Positions 23,097-32,103 of a DNA stretch of 43,967 nt are shown in pieces. The DNA comes from Pirellulaceae bacterium (GTDB lineage: Bacteria; Planctomycetota; Planctomycetia; Pirellulales; Pirellulaceae): assembly GCA_016784735.1 (NCBI GenBank), contig JADHUC010000060.1:1-43967 (forward strand). Reading direction: 5' to 3'. A program made the position numbers and the translations under genes. Position 1 is the first letter of the stretch, and each line of letters opens with the position of its first letter. Below the pieces are notes generated by a model. The model was not told where the DNA came from, did not search any database, and saw only the letters and a program-made list of their open reading frames with translations.

Positions 23097-24259
23097 CCCT
23101 TCGTGCGACGCTTGACTTGGTTCAAGCAGGAGAAGAAGTGTGGGATGTGGCCGTGGTTGGGGCAGGGCCGGCCGGCGCGATGGCGGCTCGCGAGTTGGCA
23201 AGGCTTGGCGCACGCGTGCTGCTGGTAGATAAAGCATCATTTCCGCGCCAGAAGGTCTGCGGTTGTTGCCTGAACCGCTGCAGCCTATCCACGCTCCGGT
23301 CTGTTGGACTGGGAGATCTTACCGAGCGACTGGGCGCGGTGACGGTAGATCGGTTTGATCTTGCGGTGGGCGGCCGCCACGCTCGATTGCGATTACCTGC
23401 CAGAACGTGCGTATCGCGCGAAGCATTCGACGCAGCCCTAGTTGCGGCGGCAATTGAATCCGGAGCCGCCTTTCTGCCCGAAACGCGGGCTCGGCTCGGC
23501 AGATCGGACGAGGATAGTCGACAACTGGTCCTGTCCCAAAAGGCTCAGACATGCACCATTTCAGCAAGCGTACTGCTGGCCGCCGATGGGCTTGCAGGTC
23601 AACTATTAGGCAAGGACAGCAGTATCAGCGTTCGGATTCGACCCGGGTCTCGAATCGGTGCCGGCGTTGTCACACGTGCAGACGACGGCGTCTACGACCC
23701 AGGCACGATCCACATGGCATGTGATCGCGACGGGTACGTCGGGCTGGTGCGGCTCGAAGACGGTCGGCTGGACATCGCCTCTGCGATGGACCCGGCGCTG
23801 GTAAAACGTTCCGGCGGATTGGGGCCTGCCGCCGAGCTAATCATTGCGGAAGCGGGCTTCCCGCCAGTACCGAACCTGACCGAGGCCGCCTGGCGAGGGA
23901 CACCGCTGTTGACGCGCCGCGCCATTCCGCCCGCGTGCCATCGAGCATTCGCCATCGGCGATGCAGCCGGCTACGCGGAGCCGTTTACCGGCGAGGGCAT
24001 CGCTTGGGCCCTGGCTGCCGGTGCGTCGGTCGCGCCGCTTGCCCAGCGGGCGGCCAGTCGGTGGCAGCCGTCGTTGATCGATGAATGGTCCCGCGAATAC
24101 CGGCGGCTGTTTCGCCGGAAGCAATGGATCTGCCTGGCAATCGCGAAAGCTCTGCGGCACAAGACGCTGACTCGAGCGGCAGTGGCCGCGCTATCGCGAG
24201 CCCCCGCGTTGGCCTCGCCCATCGTTCGCTTACTCGATCGCCCCGTTCGACGCCAATAG
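23093..24259 (+). CDS. FAD-dependent oxidoreductase, geranylgeranyl-reductase-like
   Basis: 388 residues from GTG 23093, chosen because it overlaps the methylase stop by 4 nt; an open frame from TTG 23057 is longer but uncoupled. The FAD-binding Rossmann motif is VAVVGAGPAGAMAARELARLG (about 18-38), then VDKASFPRQKVCGCCLN, and the second FAD motif is AFAIGDAAGYAEPFTGEGIA (about 285-304). These are features of the geranylgeranyl reductase/halogenase branch of the p-hydroxybenzoate hydroxylase superfamily. It probably reduces or hydroxylates a lipid, quinone or polyketide intermediate together with the adjacent methylase. A palindromic element begins at the last base of its stop codon. Confidence 0.85.
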   Translation: MTLRATLDLVQAGEEVWDVAVVGAGPAGAMAARELARLGARVLLVDKASFPRQKVCGCCLNRCSLSTLRSVGLGDLTERLGAVTVDRFDLAVGGRHARLRLPARTCVSREAFDAALVAAAIESGAAFLPETRARLGRSDEDSRQLVLSQKAQTCTISASVLLAADGLAGQLLGKDSSISVRIRPGSRIGAGVVTRADDGVYDPGTIHMACDRDGYVGLVRLEDGRLDIASAMDPALVKRSGGLGPAAELIIAEAGFPPVPNLTEAAWRGTPLLTRRAIPPACHRAFAIGDAAGYAEPFTGEGIAWALAAGASVAPLAQRAASRWQPSLIDEWSREYRRLFRRKQWICLAIAKALRHKTLTRAAVAALSRAPALASPIVRLLDRPVRRQ

Positions 24260-24316
24260 TCGCCGTGTTCTCCGAACTCGGCTCCTTTTCTTACCGACCT
24301 CGGAGAGGACGGCGAC
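24259..24316. repeat. Imperfect palindrome abutting a stop codon
   Basis: Arms 24259-24275 and 24300-24316 (17 bp, two mismatches) around a 24-nt loop. The left arm begins GTCGCCGT and includes the last base of the flavoprotein TAG. It lies between co-directional genes. It could attenuate transcription, but no T-run follows. Confidence 0.65.
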
Positions 24317-24430
24317 CTTTCGAGATGTTACAATTTGCGGGCGAGGTCGACACTGTGCCGATCCACGAGTAAGGTGTACTGAGCGTGCGTAGTGCAACAG
24401 GCGTTCATCAAGCAACAGGAGAGTACTCGA

Positions 24431-25420
24431 ATGAGTTGCATACCGGCAAAATCGAACCAGGCAATAGTTGTGGCAGCAGTAACGGTCGTTCTGTTGTTTA
24501 CTGCAGGACATTCGCGCGCAGCCGAGGTGACCATCTCCAAGGCCGACGGCAAGGCGGTGGTGAAGATTGATGGGGAACTGTTTGCCGAATACGTCTTCGA
24601 AGGACATGCGAAACCGATTCTGTATCCGATCATCGGACCAACCGGGGTCGCAATGACTCGGCACTACCCGATGAAAGAGGGCGTCGACAACGAGGCTCTC
24701 GATCATCCGCACCAAAAGTCGTTGTGGTACACGCACGACGACGTGAACGGCGTTCAGTTCTGGGCGGAGTATCCGCGTAGGGAAGGCCAGCAATTCGGTC
24801 GAATCGTACAAGCGGAAATCGAGGTCGAGGGAAACGAGATTAAGGCGAAGAACGATTGGGTGGCCCCGGACGGCAAAATCGTCTGCTCCGATAGTCGGAT
24901 TGTCACGTTCGGAACGACCCCGGCCGGCCGCTACATCGACTTTCAGATCACCCTTCAAGCCTCTCACGGGGACGTCACGTTCGGCGACAACAAAGAAGGT
25001 ACCATGGGAATCCGCACGCACCCGCTGCTTCGACTTCAGAACGACGAGCGACGCGGAAACCACACGGCCAAAGGCAGTGCGATCAACAGCGAGGGAGTCG
25101 AAGGAAAAGAGATTTGGGGGAAACGGGCCAAGTGGGTCGACTACTGGGGCCCTATCAACGAGAAGGTCGTGGGGATCGCCATCTTCGATCATCCGTCGAA
25201 TCCGCGTCATCCAACGTGGTGGCACGCCCGGTACTATGGCTTGGTCACGGCCAATCCATTTGGTGCCCATGCTTTCGAAAAGAAGCCGGAAGGCACAGGC
25301 GACATGCGAATTCCATCCGGCGAGAGCGTAATGTTCCGCTATCGGTTTCTCTTTCACATCGGAGACGTCAAGCAGGCGAATATCGAGGGCGAGTACGAAT
25401 CGTTCGCCAAGACAGATTAG
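24431..25420 (+). CDS. Exported PmoA-like (DUF6807) protein
   Basis: 329 residues from ATG 24431 with an AGGAG-type ribosome site. Signal peptide to about residue 30 (AIVVAAVTVVLLFTAGHSRA|AEV). The mature protein has DGELFAEYVFEGHAKPILYPIIGPTGVAMTR, DHPHQKSLWYTHDDVNGVQFW, GIRTHPLLRL and HPTWWHARYYGLVTANPFG, which are hallmarks of the DUF6807 family often labelled 'PmoA'. The name is historical: it is not particulate methane monooxygenase. In planctomycetes and Bacteroidota the family is found among sugar-degradation genes and has a galactose-mutarotase-like look. Function unknown; a sugar-binding periplasmic role is plausible. Confidence 0.85.
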   Translation: MSCIPAKSNQAIVVAAVTVVLLFTAGHSRAAEVTISKADGKAVVKIDGELFAEYVFEGHAKPILYPIIGPTGVAMTRHYPMKEGVDNEALDHPHQKSLWYTHDDVNGVQFWAEYPRREGQQFGRIVQAEIEVEGNEIKAKNDWVAPDGKIVCSDSRIVTFGTTPAGRYIDFQITLQASHGDVTFGDNKEGTMGIRTHPLLRLQNDERRGNHTAKGSAINSEGVEGKEIWGKRAKWVDYWGPINEKVVGIAIFDHPSNPRHPTWWHARYYGLVTANPFGAHAFEKKPEGTGDMRIPSGESVMFRYRFLFHIGDVKQANIEGEYESFAKTD

Positions 25421-25452
25421 GGCCGGATCCAGCAACATCGGAACCAGTCTTT

Positions 25453-25587
25453 GTAGGGTGGGCCAAGTCTTCGCGGGCCCACCGGAAGGTGCGTTCCATT
25501 TTGTTTCGCTCTGTCATCCGAACGATGCTCGCGTGATTGCCTGGTGAGCGGTTTTCGGTGGGCCCGCGAAGACTTGGCCCACCCTAC
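25453..25587. repeat. Long-loop inverted repeat between convergent genes
   Basis: Perfect 32-bp arms, 25453-25484 and 25556-25587, separated by 71 nt. The left arm starts GTAGGGTGGGCCAAGTCTTC. It lies between the PmoA-like stop (25420) and the beta-barrel protein stop (25615), which converge. The length and identity of the arms suggest recent origin or maintenance by recombination or transposition rather than a simple terminator. Confidence 0.92.
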
Positions 25588-25614
25588 GGGGACGCAGCAT
25601 GAGACTACGTCGCT

Positions 25615-27621
25615 TCAAGGCGCCACCGTGCCGTCCGAGCTTCCGATGGTCCCGGTGTTGGAGGACGTGATGACGTAATCGAGATCGTCGCCCGGCGCGT
25701 CTTGCGAGAAGTCGTAGTTGAATTGCCCCAAGGGGACCGCATTCGAACTACTGTTGCCGCCCAACCGAACCTCGAAGGGGCCGGCACCAGCGGCGAGGCG
25801 GGCGAAGAACTCGCGGTTCACGTCGCTGTTATTCGCCTGGAACGTGTTGTCAACCAATTCCACGACCGAGGCACCGGCTCCGGTGACCAGCAGCGAAGCG
25901 CCTTCCTCTTCGTTGCCGCTGAACGTGTTCGATTCGATCCGTGTCCCACTGACGATCGTTGCGGCTTCCAGATAAAGCCCATGGGGGTGTGTGGCGGTCG
26001 TGTCTTGATTGTCGGAGATGGTATTGCCGATGATCTGCCCGTCGAAGTTCCCGGTCAACACTGCGAGAATGCCTGTTTGATTGTTGGCGGTCACCGTGTT
26101 GTCTTGAATCGTTCCACTGAAATTGACGCCGGTAATCTCCATGCCGCTTTCTGCTGACGAGTCGATCTGATTACCCGTGATGGTCGCATTGGTAGCGTCT
26201 GCGATTCGCATTCCGTCCATCAGCGAGGTAATCACGTTGCTGTCGATCGTCACGTTGGACTTGCCATCTACTTTGATCAACCCCGCATGCGATTCTACAT
26301 TCGCGACACCGACAAGTCGGAAGCCGTCGATGGTGGAGCCGTTGCCCAGTTCGACGCTGCTGAGTATCTCGGGAAGGCTGGCTAGATCCGTCGATGCACC
26401 AGAGAAGGGCAGAGTAACCAGACCGTCCTGAGTGGCGATCGTTTGAATAGGACCGTTCGACAGAAGTTGGACGTCGTCCGGGACCTGCAGCATGGCTGGG
26501 GGCGCATAAACTCCGCCTGACGGCGTGTAGATCACATTGTCTGCCAAGGCAATGGCCGTCGCATCCTCCAACGTCCCCAACGGGAGTTCGAACGTACCGG
26601 TCCCTCCGACGGCCCCGTCGACCGCGTGGATGAAATGCCAAGGCTGGACGCCGTTCATGGCCTCGTATCGTTCACTTTGAACGGCAATGTTCGGCAGACG
26701 GTAGGTGGGTTCGGCGAGCCGATCCACGGCCTGCTGAGCAATGTGTCGCGTCGGACCGCGCCGAAACGAGTTGATCACCGGCATCCTCTCCGCATACGAC
26801 TCCGGCTGCCAGTTCAGGGCGATCCCAAAGGTGATCGTCGTTCCAAAGTAATTGTCGTGGTTGAACGCGATATCGGTGGAAAGGCACTGCGTCCAATGGG
26901 ACTCGACGCGAACTCGCCACCCGTCCGCGTCCTCCGCGGCGTCGGTGTCAAAATGGTAGATCCCGCACATCAAACGGGTCTGTGTATTCAGGACCTCGGG
27001 GAGCACCAAGCCGACTTCGGCATCGCCGCCGGTCATCGCTTTCTGGAATCCGATGATAAGCCGGTTGCCGACGAACTGGGGTTCGAGCGGACGTCGCTTG
27101 TGGTCGGGCAGGTAGATGTTGCCGCGAACGTCGATCCAGTTGCCCAGCGTGTCGACTCCGACGGTTCCCTGTCTGAACGAGTGCTCGTCCGTGTTCCGAT
27201 AGTCGAAGTATCCGTAGAAGCCGAAGACACGATCGCACAGCGGGTCGTAGTACCGATAACCCAGGCCGACGTTCGAGCCGAAATTACCCCTGTTATCCAG
27301 GAACGGCTGCACATCGGTGAAGAGCAACTGCGTTCCGTAGCTCTCCCAGATCGGCAGGAACATGCCCAGGCGAGTAAAGCTGTCCTGGTACCCGATGCCG
27401 TTACCGATATCGTGACGAACCGTGTAGCGAACCGGGAATCCGCCGCCCGACTCGTCAATCGGAAAGGCGAGGTTCTGGCCCTCCGACACGTCGGAGAATG
27501 CTAGCATCCCAGCTAGACATAACACCACACGGAAGACCCGTCGATAACCGCACATCAGTGAATAGCCGTCCCCAATGAGTTCCCTCATGTGCTCGCTGGC
27601 GAACGAAAGCCCAACGAGCAT
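25615..27621 (-). CDS. Outer-membrane-type beta-barrel protein with passenger beta-helix (inverse-autotransporter-like)
   Basis: 668 residues from ATG 27621 (ribosome site gaggt). It has a long N-terminal extension and signal sequence to about residue 48 (YRRVFRVVLCLAGMLAFSDVSEG). Residues about 60-290 are rich in alternating aromatic strands (VGLGYRYYDPLCDRVFGFYGYFDYRN; FGTTITFGIALNW), typical of an intimin/invasin-type beta domain placed before the passenger. Residues about 380-640 form a right-handed parallel beta-helix with Asn-rich turns (NVTIDSNVITS; ATITGNQIDSS; GTIQDNTVTANN; IIGNTISDN; RIESNTFSGN; VELVDNTFQANN). It is presumably displayed on the cell surface; binding target unknown. 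Its 3' end is convergent with the PmoA-like gene. Confidence 0.75.
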   Translation of the reverse strand: MLVGLSFASEHMRELIGDGYSLMCGYRRVFRVVLCLAGMLAFSDVSEGQNLAFPIDESGGGFPVRYTVRHDIGNGIGYQDSFTRLGMFLPIWESYGTQLLFTDVQPFLDNRGNFGSNVGLGYRYYDPLCDRVFGFYGYFDYRNTDEHSFRQGTVGVDTLGNWIDVRGNIYLPDHKRRPLEPQFVGNRLIIGFQKAMTGGDAEVGLVLPEVLNTQTRLMCGIYHFDTDAAEDADGWRVRVESHWTQCLSTDIAFNHDNYFGTTITFGIALNWQPESYAERMPVINSFRRGPTRHIAQQAVDRLAEPTYRLPNIAVQSERYEAMNGVQPWHFIHAVDGAVGGTGTFELPLGTLEDATAIALADNVIYTPSGGVYAPPAMLQVPDDVQLLSNGPIQTIATQDGLVTLPFSGASTDLASLPEILSSVELGNGSTIDGFRLVGVANVESHAGLIKVDGKSNVTIDSNVITSLMDGMRIADATNATITGNQIDSSAESGMEITGVNFSGTIQDNTVTANNQTGILAVLTGNFDGQIIGNTISDNQDTTATHPHGLYLEAATIVSGTRIESNTFSGNEEEGASLLVTGAGASVVELVDNTFQANNSDVNREFFARLAAGAGPFEVRLGGNSSSNAVPLGQFNYDFSQDAPGDDLDYVITSSNTGTIGSSDGTVAP

Positions 27622-27732
27622 AGTACCTCACATTGAGAATCGGCGCGAAGTTATGACGGTCTTAAGGGTTTTGACGAAAGTAGGGGATATGCATGCTAGC
27701 TGTCTGATCTGAATCTCTCCGGTTGCTGCTCT

Positions 27733-27872
27733 ATACCGTTCAATTTTCACGTGGGATAGGCATCTTGCCTGTCATTCTTGCACAACATCTTGGGACGCCG
27801 AGCAGTTCGACTACTAGATATGACAGGCTGGAAGCCTATCCCACTAAGCATCGACGCAGAATTGAACGGTAT
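27733..27872. repeat. Nested inverted repeats between beta-barrel and PQQ-like genes
   Basis: Outer arms ATACCGTTCAATT (27733-27745) and its exact complement (27860-27872). Inside them lie 25-bp arms (27751-27775 and 27820-27844, three mismatches, beginning GTGGGATAGG) around a 44-nt loop. The outer right arm ends 5 nt from the PQQ-like stop codon at 27878. The nesting looks like one element inserted into another. Confidence 0.88.
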
Positions 27873-27877
27873 TGCGG

Positions 27878-30406
27878 TTACTGCTTCTCCCGGAACGCAT
27901 AGAGGTTTCCGTCATCGCTTCCGACGACCAGCAGCCCGTCGGACGCGGCAGGCGACGAGTGAGAGGGACCGCCAAGTTCGTAGTTCCAGAGACGCGTACC
28001 GTCGAGCTTGGTCAGAACGACTCCCGCCTCCAAAGTCGCGAAACAGAGCTTATCGCCCAGAGCCAGCGGCGCGGCCATCGCGGCAAGTTCCGGAGCCCCT
28101 TCGAGCGTCTGTGGCTTGACAATGGATACGCCTTCGAGTGTCGGAAGCATCGAATCGGGCGGCGGTCCTCCCGTGTCAGCTATCGAAATCGACGTCGCGC
28201 CGCGCGTTCCGTATTGGCCTTGGACACCCGACTGATACAGCCGGTCCCCGACAAAGGCCATTCCGCCATAACCATACGACCCATCGGCGATGCGGAGCCA
28301 TGTACCTTTGTTCGGATCGAGTTCAACAACATAGTACGCGCTGCGGACCCACAGTCGATCGCGGTAGAAGGAAATCGCCTCGATCGAGACGGGGATAAAC
28401 GACTGCCAAATGGGCTTGCCCGACTTCAGATCAAGACACCACACCCAATCGGACCACCCGGCCGCAAAAACGCGATCGCCGTGAATGACCGGAGGAGCCT
28501 TGACGCAGGAGCGGCTGGTTCGAAAGTTCCACAGCTTGCGGCCGGTTTGGCGGTCCAGTGCGTAGATATTGTGATCGTTGGCGCCGAAAACAAGAACGCC
28601 GCCCACGACCGCGGGAGATACCTGAACCGATCCACCTGTCTCGAACTGCCAAACGGGTTTTCCTGTTTTCGCATCCAGTGCATACAGAATACCGTTATCC
28701 GAACCAAAATAGACGCGGCCATCGGCTACCGCTGGTGAACACTGAACGGGCTGACCGGTAGTGAATTCCCACACTTTCTGACCTCGCCCGGCATCCACGG
28801 CCACGATCTTGCCGGACTCGGAGCTTGCGTAGACAACGCCGTCAGCAATTGCAGCGGAAGTGAGCACTCGGCCTTGCATGTCGAACTTCCAGGCGAGTTC
28901 CAGTGGCGGCTCCAGAGTCATGTTGCTGGCATGAGTCCGCGTCAGACTTCCCGCCTCCATGGGCCAGTTCGAGTCCGTTTTCGTTTCTTCATCGCGCGGG
29001 ACGAGGAGCTTCACCACGTCAGCTTCCGGAGCGGGCGACGAACGGTCCTTTGCCTCCGGTGTGTTCGGCTCGCCTTTCGCAGCAGGAGCGAAGCAGTAGG
29101 CCTTTCCATCCCGGCTGGCGAAATAGAGACGTCCGTAAGCAATCGCCGGGTCGCCGCAAATGGTATTCGTTGTCGGGAAGCGCCACACCGACTTGCCGGT
29201 CTCCAGGTCAATGGCGTTCATGGTGCCATACTTGCCCGTGTCGCTTGGGGTGTCCGCCAAGCGAAAGCCGCGTAGCGACTCAAGATCGCCTGATCGCTCC
29301 GGAACGGATGTGCCGATATAGGCGTATTGGCCGGAGACCACCGGCGTGCAGCATCCGGCACTGGTGAATTCGTTATGGAAAACCCAAAGCGGCTCGCCTG
29401 TCGTTCGTGACATGGCATGGAGTTTCGGGCCCCATGGCTGATAGAGTACCAGGTCTTTTGTCAACGTCACCGGCGGGTTGTAGTGGTTGGCCACGCGGGA
29501 TGTGGCCCAAATCGTCTTCCCGGTACGGCAATCCAGCAGGTAGAGCTTCTCGTCTGCGGAAGACCACATGGGGCACGCCAAGACTGTTCCGTCAGATGTC
29601 ATGGGGCTCCACGGATAGATGTTCTCGCGGCTCCAGAGGATTTCGCCATTCTTGGCGTCCAGTGCCGTAACGGCACCGCGGAGCTTTTTGGCCCACTCCT
29701 TCGCGCCTGGGCTGCGGCGCACGTTCGCTCGGGTCGCCACAAACACCCGGCCGCCGGCAACGGTCGGCCCAATCGCGTATTCGCCACCTTCGCTACCGAG
29801 CGAGGTGCGCCAAACGCGTCGGCCTGTCGCGGTGTCGAACGAGGAAATCGCCGGCTCGGGGCCTCCTTCGCCACAGTAGACCATTCCATCCGCAATGGGC
29901 AGTCCGCCTCGGTTCACGCCCTTTCCGAGCGGGCTCAAGGGTTGTTCCCAAAGCACCGAACCAGTCTCGGCGTCCAGAGCCATTACTGCAGATGCCTTAT
30001 GGCGTCGCCAAAGGAGCACGCGGCCGTTGTCATAGGCAGGAACTGTCAAATGGCCTATGTACCCGACGTATCCGATGGATGGATCTCGGTATTCCCAGCA
30101 AAAGTGGCCAGTGTCCGCATCAAGCGCCACAAGCGTATGACTGTTAGCAACGGTCACAAAGACCTTGCCGCCGCCCACAATGACCCCGACACCAGCATCG
30201 CCGGACGCGTCTCCGTCCAAGCGGTACGACCATACGAGCTTCAGTGGAGGCTTAACTGTGTCATCCGGCGACAATCCGGTGAAGCCCGAGTCGCCTTTCA
30301 GTTGAGGCCATTCGTACGGACGCTCATTCTCGGACGCTCTTGCTGCGGCCAGAAGACCAGCACATACGAGTCCCCAGACGACGACTGTTTTCGTTGGTAA
30401 GTGCAT
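27878..30406 (-). CDS. Exported PQQ-like double beta-propeller protein
   Basis: 842 residues from ATG 30406 (GGAG ribosome site). Signal peptide to about 24 (VVWGLVCAGLLAAARA). The first propeller (about 30-445) has repeated AlDa.TG..lW blades, e.g. LVALDADTGHFCWEY, VMALDAETGSVLWEQ, VTALDAKNGEILWS and NAIDLETGKSVWRF. A Pro/Glu-rich linker (about 446-485) is followed by a second propeller (about 490-840) with IVAVDAGRGQKVWEF, LYALDAKTGKPVWQF, IYALDRQTGRKLWNF and CLDLKSGKPIWQS. These are PQQ_2/BamB-type blades; no quinone-dehydrogenase active site is evident, so it is probably a structural or binding protein in the periplasm. It lies downstream of the symporter on the same strand, separated by a perfect palindrome. 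Confidence 0.88.
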   Translation of the reverse strand: MHLPTKTVVVWGLVCAGLLAAARASENERPYEWPQLKGDSGFTGLSPDDTVKPPLKLVWSYRLDGDASGDAGVGVIVGGGKVFVTVANSHTLVALDADTGHFCWEYRDPSIGYVGYIGHLTVPAYDNGRVLLWRRHKASAVMALDAETGSVLWEQPLSPLGKGVNRGGLPIADGMVYCGEGGPEPAISSFDTATGRRVWRTSLGSEGGEYAIGPTVAGGRVFVATRANVRRSPGAKEWAKKLRGAVTALDAKNGEILWSRENIYPWSPMTSDGTVLACPMWSSADEKLYLLDCRTGKTIWATSRVANHYNPPVTLTKDLVLYQPWGPKLHAMSRTTGEPLWVFHNEFTSAGCCTPVVSGQYAYIGTSVPERSGDLESLRGFRLADTPSDTGKYGTMNAIDLETGKSVWRFPTTNTICGDPAIAYGRLYFASRDGKAYCFAPAAKGEPNTPEAKDRSSPAPEADVVKLLVPRDEETKTDSNWPMEAGSLTRTHASNMTLEPPLELAWKFDMQGRVLTSAAIADGVVYASSESGKIVAVDAGRGQKVWEFTTGQPVQCSPAVADGRVYFGSDNGILYALDAKTGKPVWQFETGGSVQVSPAVVGGVLVFGANDHNIYALDRQTGRKLWNFRTSRSCVKAPPVIHGDRVFAAGWSDWVWCLDLKSGKPIWQSFIPVSIEAISFYRDRLWVRSAYYVVELDPNKGTWLRIADGSYGYGGMAFVGDRLYQSGVQGQYGTRGATSISIADTGGPPPDSMLPTLEGVSIVKPQTLEGAPELAAMAAPLALGDKLCFATLEAGVVLTKLDGTRLWNYELGGPSHSSPAASDGLLVVGSDDGNLYAFREKQ

Positions 30407-30420
30407 TGCTATCTCCAGTG

Positions 30421-30475
30421 GTTGGAGTTCACGCTTTAGCGTGTTTCCGAGACACGCTAAAGCGTGAACTCCAAC
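30421..30475. repeat. Perfect palindrome, 'gttggagttc' family, copy 1
   Basis: Perfect 24-bp arms (30421-30444 and 30452-30475) with a 7-nt loop (ttccgag). Arm starts GTTGGAGTTCACGCTTTAGC. It lies 15 nt upstream of the PQQ-like start codon and 50 nt after the symporter stop. The same arms recur at 41905-41976. Confidence 0.95.
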
Positions 30476-30525
30476 TATGACGCGAAACAGAAACTATGGC
30501 TCTCGTATACCAATCGTTGTTGGTC

Positions 30526-32067
30526 TCACGATTCATTCTCTGGTGGCTGCTGCCGTCCTAACGCTGCCAATTGGGCGGCCGAGGGCTGCGGGAGCAGGCG
30601 CCCAGCGATATACGATACCAGAAGACTGACCAGGAACGAAGTTGGGATGATCCACATGAACGACAGCCCTTGGTCCAGGGCGAAGATCTCCCGCGCAAAT
30701 GAGACCAGCACGCTGGTGGTCACGCCTGCGGCGAATCCCAGCAGAGCCGCAGTAGATCCGACGCGGCGAAACACAAGCCCGGCCACAAACAACGCCCCCA
30801 ATGGCGCTACAAACAAATGGTTGATCCGCTCCACCATCTCCACCAGGTTCCAGCCGAGGGCTCTCATCGCCGTATCCACGCCCAACGCCGCGCCCAGCCC
30901 GGCGAGTCCGGCCCCCAACGCGGTGATCATGGCCACGAACAGCTTGTTGCGGTCGGAGGAGGTCAGTCGCAGACGATCCACCATGTCGGTTGTCACCACC
31001 GACGAAATGGAGTTGATCCCCGAGCTGAGACTGGACATGGCCGCGGCGAGGATCGCCGCCAGGAGAAGTCCGGAGAGCCCCGCGGGTAACTCTCTGGCGA
31101 TGAACTGGGGCAGCTTGTCATCGGCGTCCGGGGCGATTTGTTCCTGGAATGCCTCGGCGTCAAGATTCGACTGCTGGAAGTAGAACCCAAACAGCGCCAG
31201 GCCGACCAGCATCAGCAACAGCATCAGGACAATGGTAAACGCAGCAGAGACCCAGAAGCTTCGCCGGGCCGCATGCACCGACGAGGTGCTCAAATACCGC
31301 TGGACCGCCACTTGATCCGCACTGTTGGTCGCGATGTGCCAGAAGAAGGATTCGACGATGATCCCCACCATGGAGATCCGCACAAAGGGATCGAGGCTGA
31401 CGATGGGGACCTGATCACGGCCCGTTTGCGAGAAGGCGTCCCACCAAGCCACCGGCCCGGTGCCGGTTTGCATCGCAATGAAGACAGGGATGAACAGGGC
31501 CCCGCCGATCAGCAGGCAGCCTTGGACAAAGTCGGACCAAAGTACGGCCTGCATTCCGCCCGCGGTCGTGTAGAAGGTGGTGACCAGTCCGATCACCAGG
31601 ATCACGCTCGTCGTGTCCCAGCCGGTCATTTTGGCCACGGCAAATGAGGCGGTATAGATGATCAATCCCACCCAGGTCAGCCGCATAATGATAAAGACCA
31701 CAGCCCCAAGCAATCGCGCGGCGAGGTTGAATCGCTTCTCGAAGTACTCGTAGACGCTGGTCACCGGCAGCCGCATCAACGCCGGGATGATCAGCCAGCT
31801 CACCACGGGGATGGCCAGCACATACGCGAAGATCCCGGCGAAGTATCCCACGCCGTACCGGATCATTTCGCCAGGCAAGGAGAGATAAGAGAGCGTGGAG
31901 ACCAGCGTCGCCATGACGCTCACCCCCGCCAGAAGCCAGGGCATCCGGCGGTTGCCCAGGAAGTACGATACCTGCGAGGTCTGCTTCCTGGAGAAATACA
32001 GCCCCAAGAGCGCAAGGCCCACGAGGTAAGCGATGATGACGACGAAGTCCAAAGTGCCCAGATGCAT
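30526..32067 (-). CDS. Sodium/solute symporter (SSS family)
   Basis: 513 residues from ATG 32067 (AAGGA ribosome site). Thirteen or so hydrophobic segments run through the protein. The N-terminus, LDFVVIIAYLVGLALLGLYFSRKQTSQVSYFLGNRRMPWLLAGVSVMATLVSTLSYLSLPGEM, has the SSS signature (yfl..r.mpw...g.s..at..s). TSFVVTTDMVD-like sequence (SSVVTTDMVDRL) and GINSISSVV match the Na+-site region of SglT-type proteins. It imports a sugar, sialic acid, amino acid or similar solute with Na+. It begins 36 nt after the stop of a sialidase-like gene and is likely co-transcribed with it, so a sugar is the best guess. Confidence 0.9.
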   Translation of the reverse strand: MHLGTLDFVVIIAYLVGLALLGLYFSRKQTSQVSYFLGNRRMPWLLAGVSVMATLVSTLSYLSLPGEMIRYGVGYFAGIFAYVLAIPVVSWLIIPALMRLPVTSVYEYFEKRFNLAARLLGAVVFIIMRLTWVGLIIYTASFAVAKMTGWDTTSVILVIGLVTTFYTTAGGMQAVLWSDFVQGCLLIGGALFIPVFIAMQTGTGPVAWWDAFSQTGRDQVPIVSLDPFVRISMVGIIVESFFWHIATNSADQVAVQRYLSTSSVHAARRSFWVSAAFTIVLMLLLMLVGLALFGFYFQQSNLDAEAFQEQIAPDADDKLPQFIARELPAGLSGLLLAAILAAAMSSLSSGINSISSVVTTDMVDRLRLTSSDRNKLFVAMITALGAGLAGLGAALGVDTAMRALGWNLVEMVERINHLFVAPLGALFVAGLVFRRVGSTAALLGFAAGVTTSVLVSFAREIFALDQGLSFMWIIPTSFLVSLLVSYIAGRLLPQPSAAQLAALGRQQPPENES

Positions 32068-32103
32068 TTTCCTTGCTCGCGCTTCGGGCTTGGATTGCTC
32101 GGG

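Noticed and set aside
24431..25420. Particulate methane monooxygenase subunit
   Set aside because: The 'PmoA' family label is historical; the protein is soluble and exported with no membrane helices beyond the signal.
24230..25438. 402-codon minus-strand open frame opposite the PmoA-like gene
   Set aside because: No recognisable domains or start signal; the plus strand encodes a clear DUF6807 protein with signal peptide.
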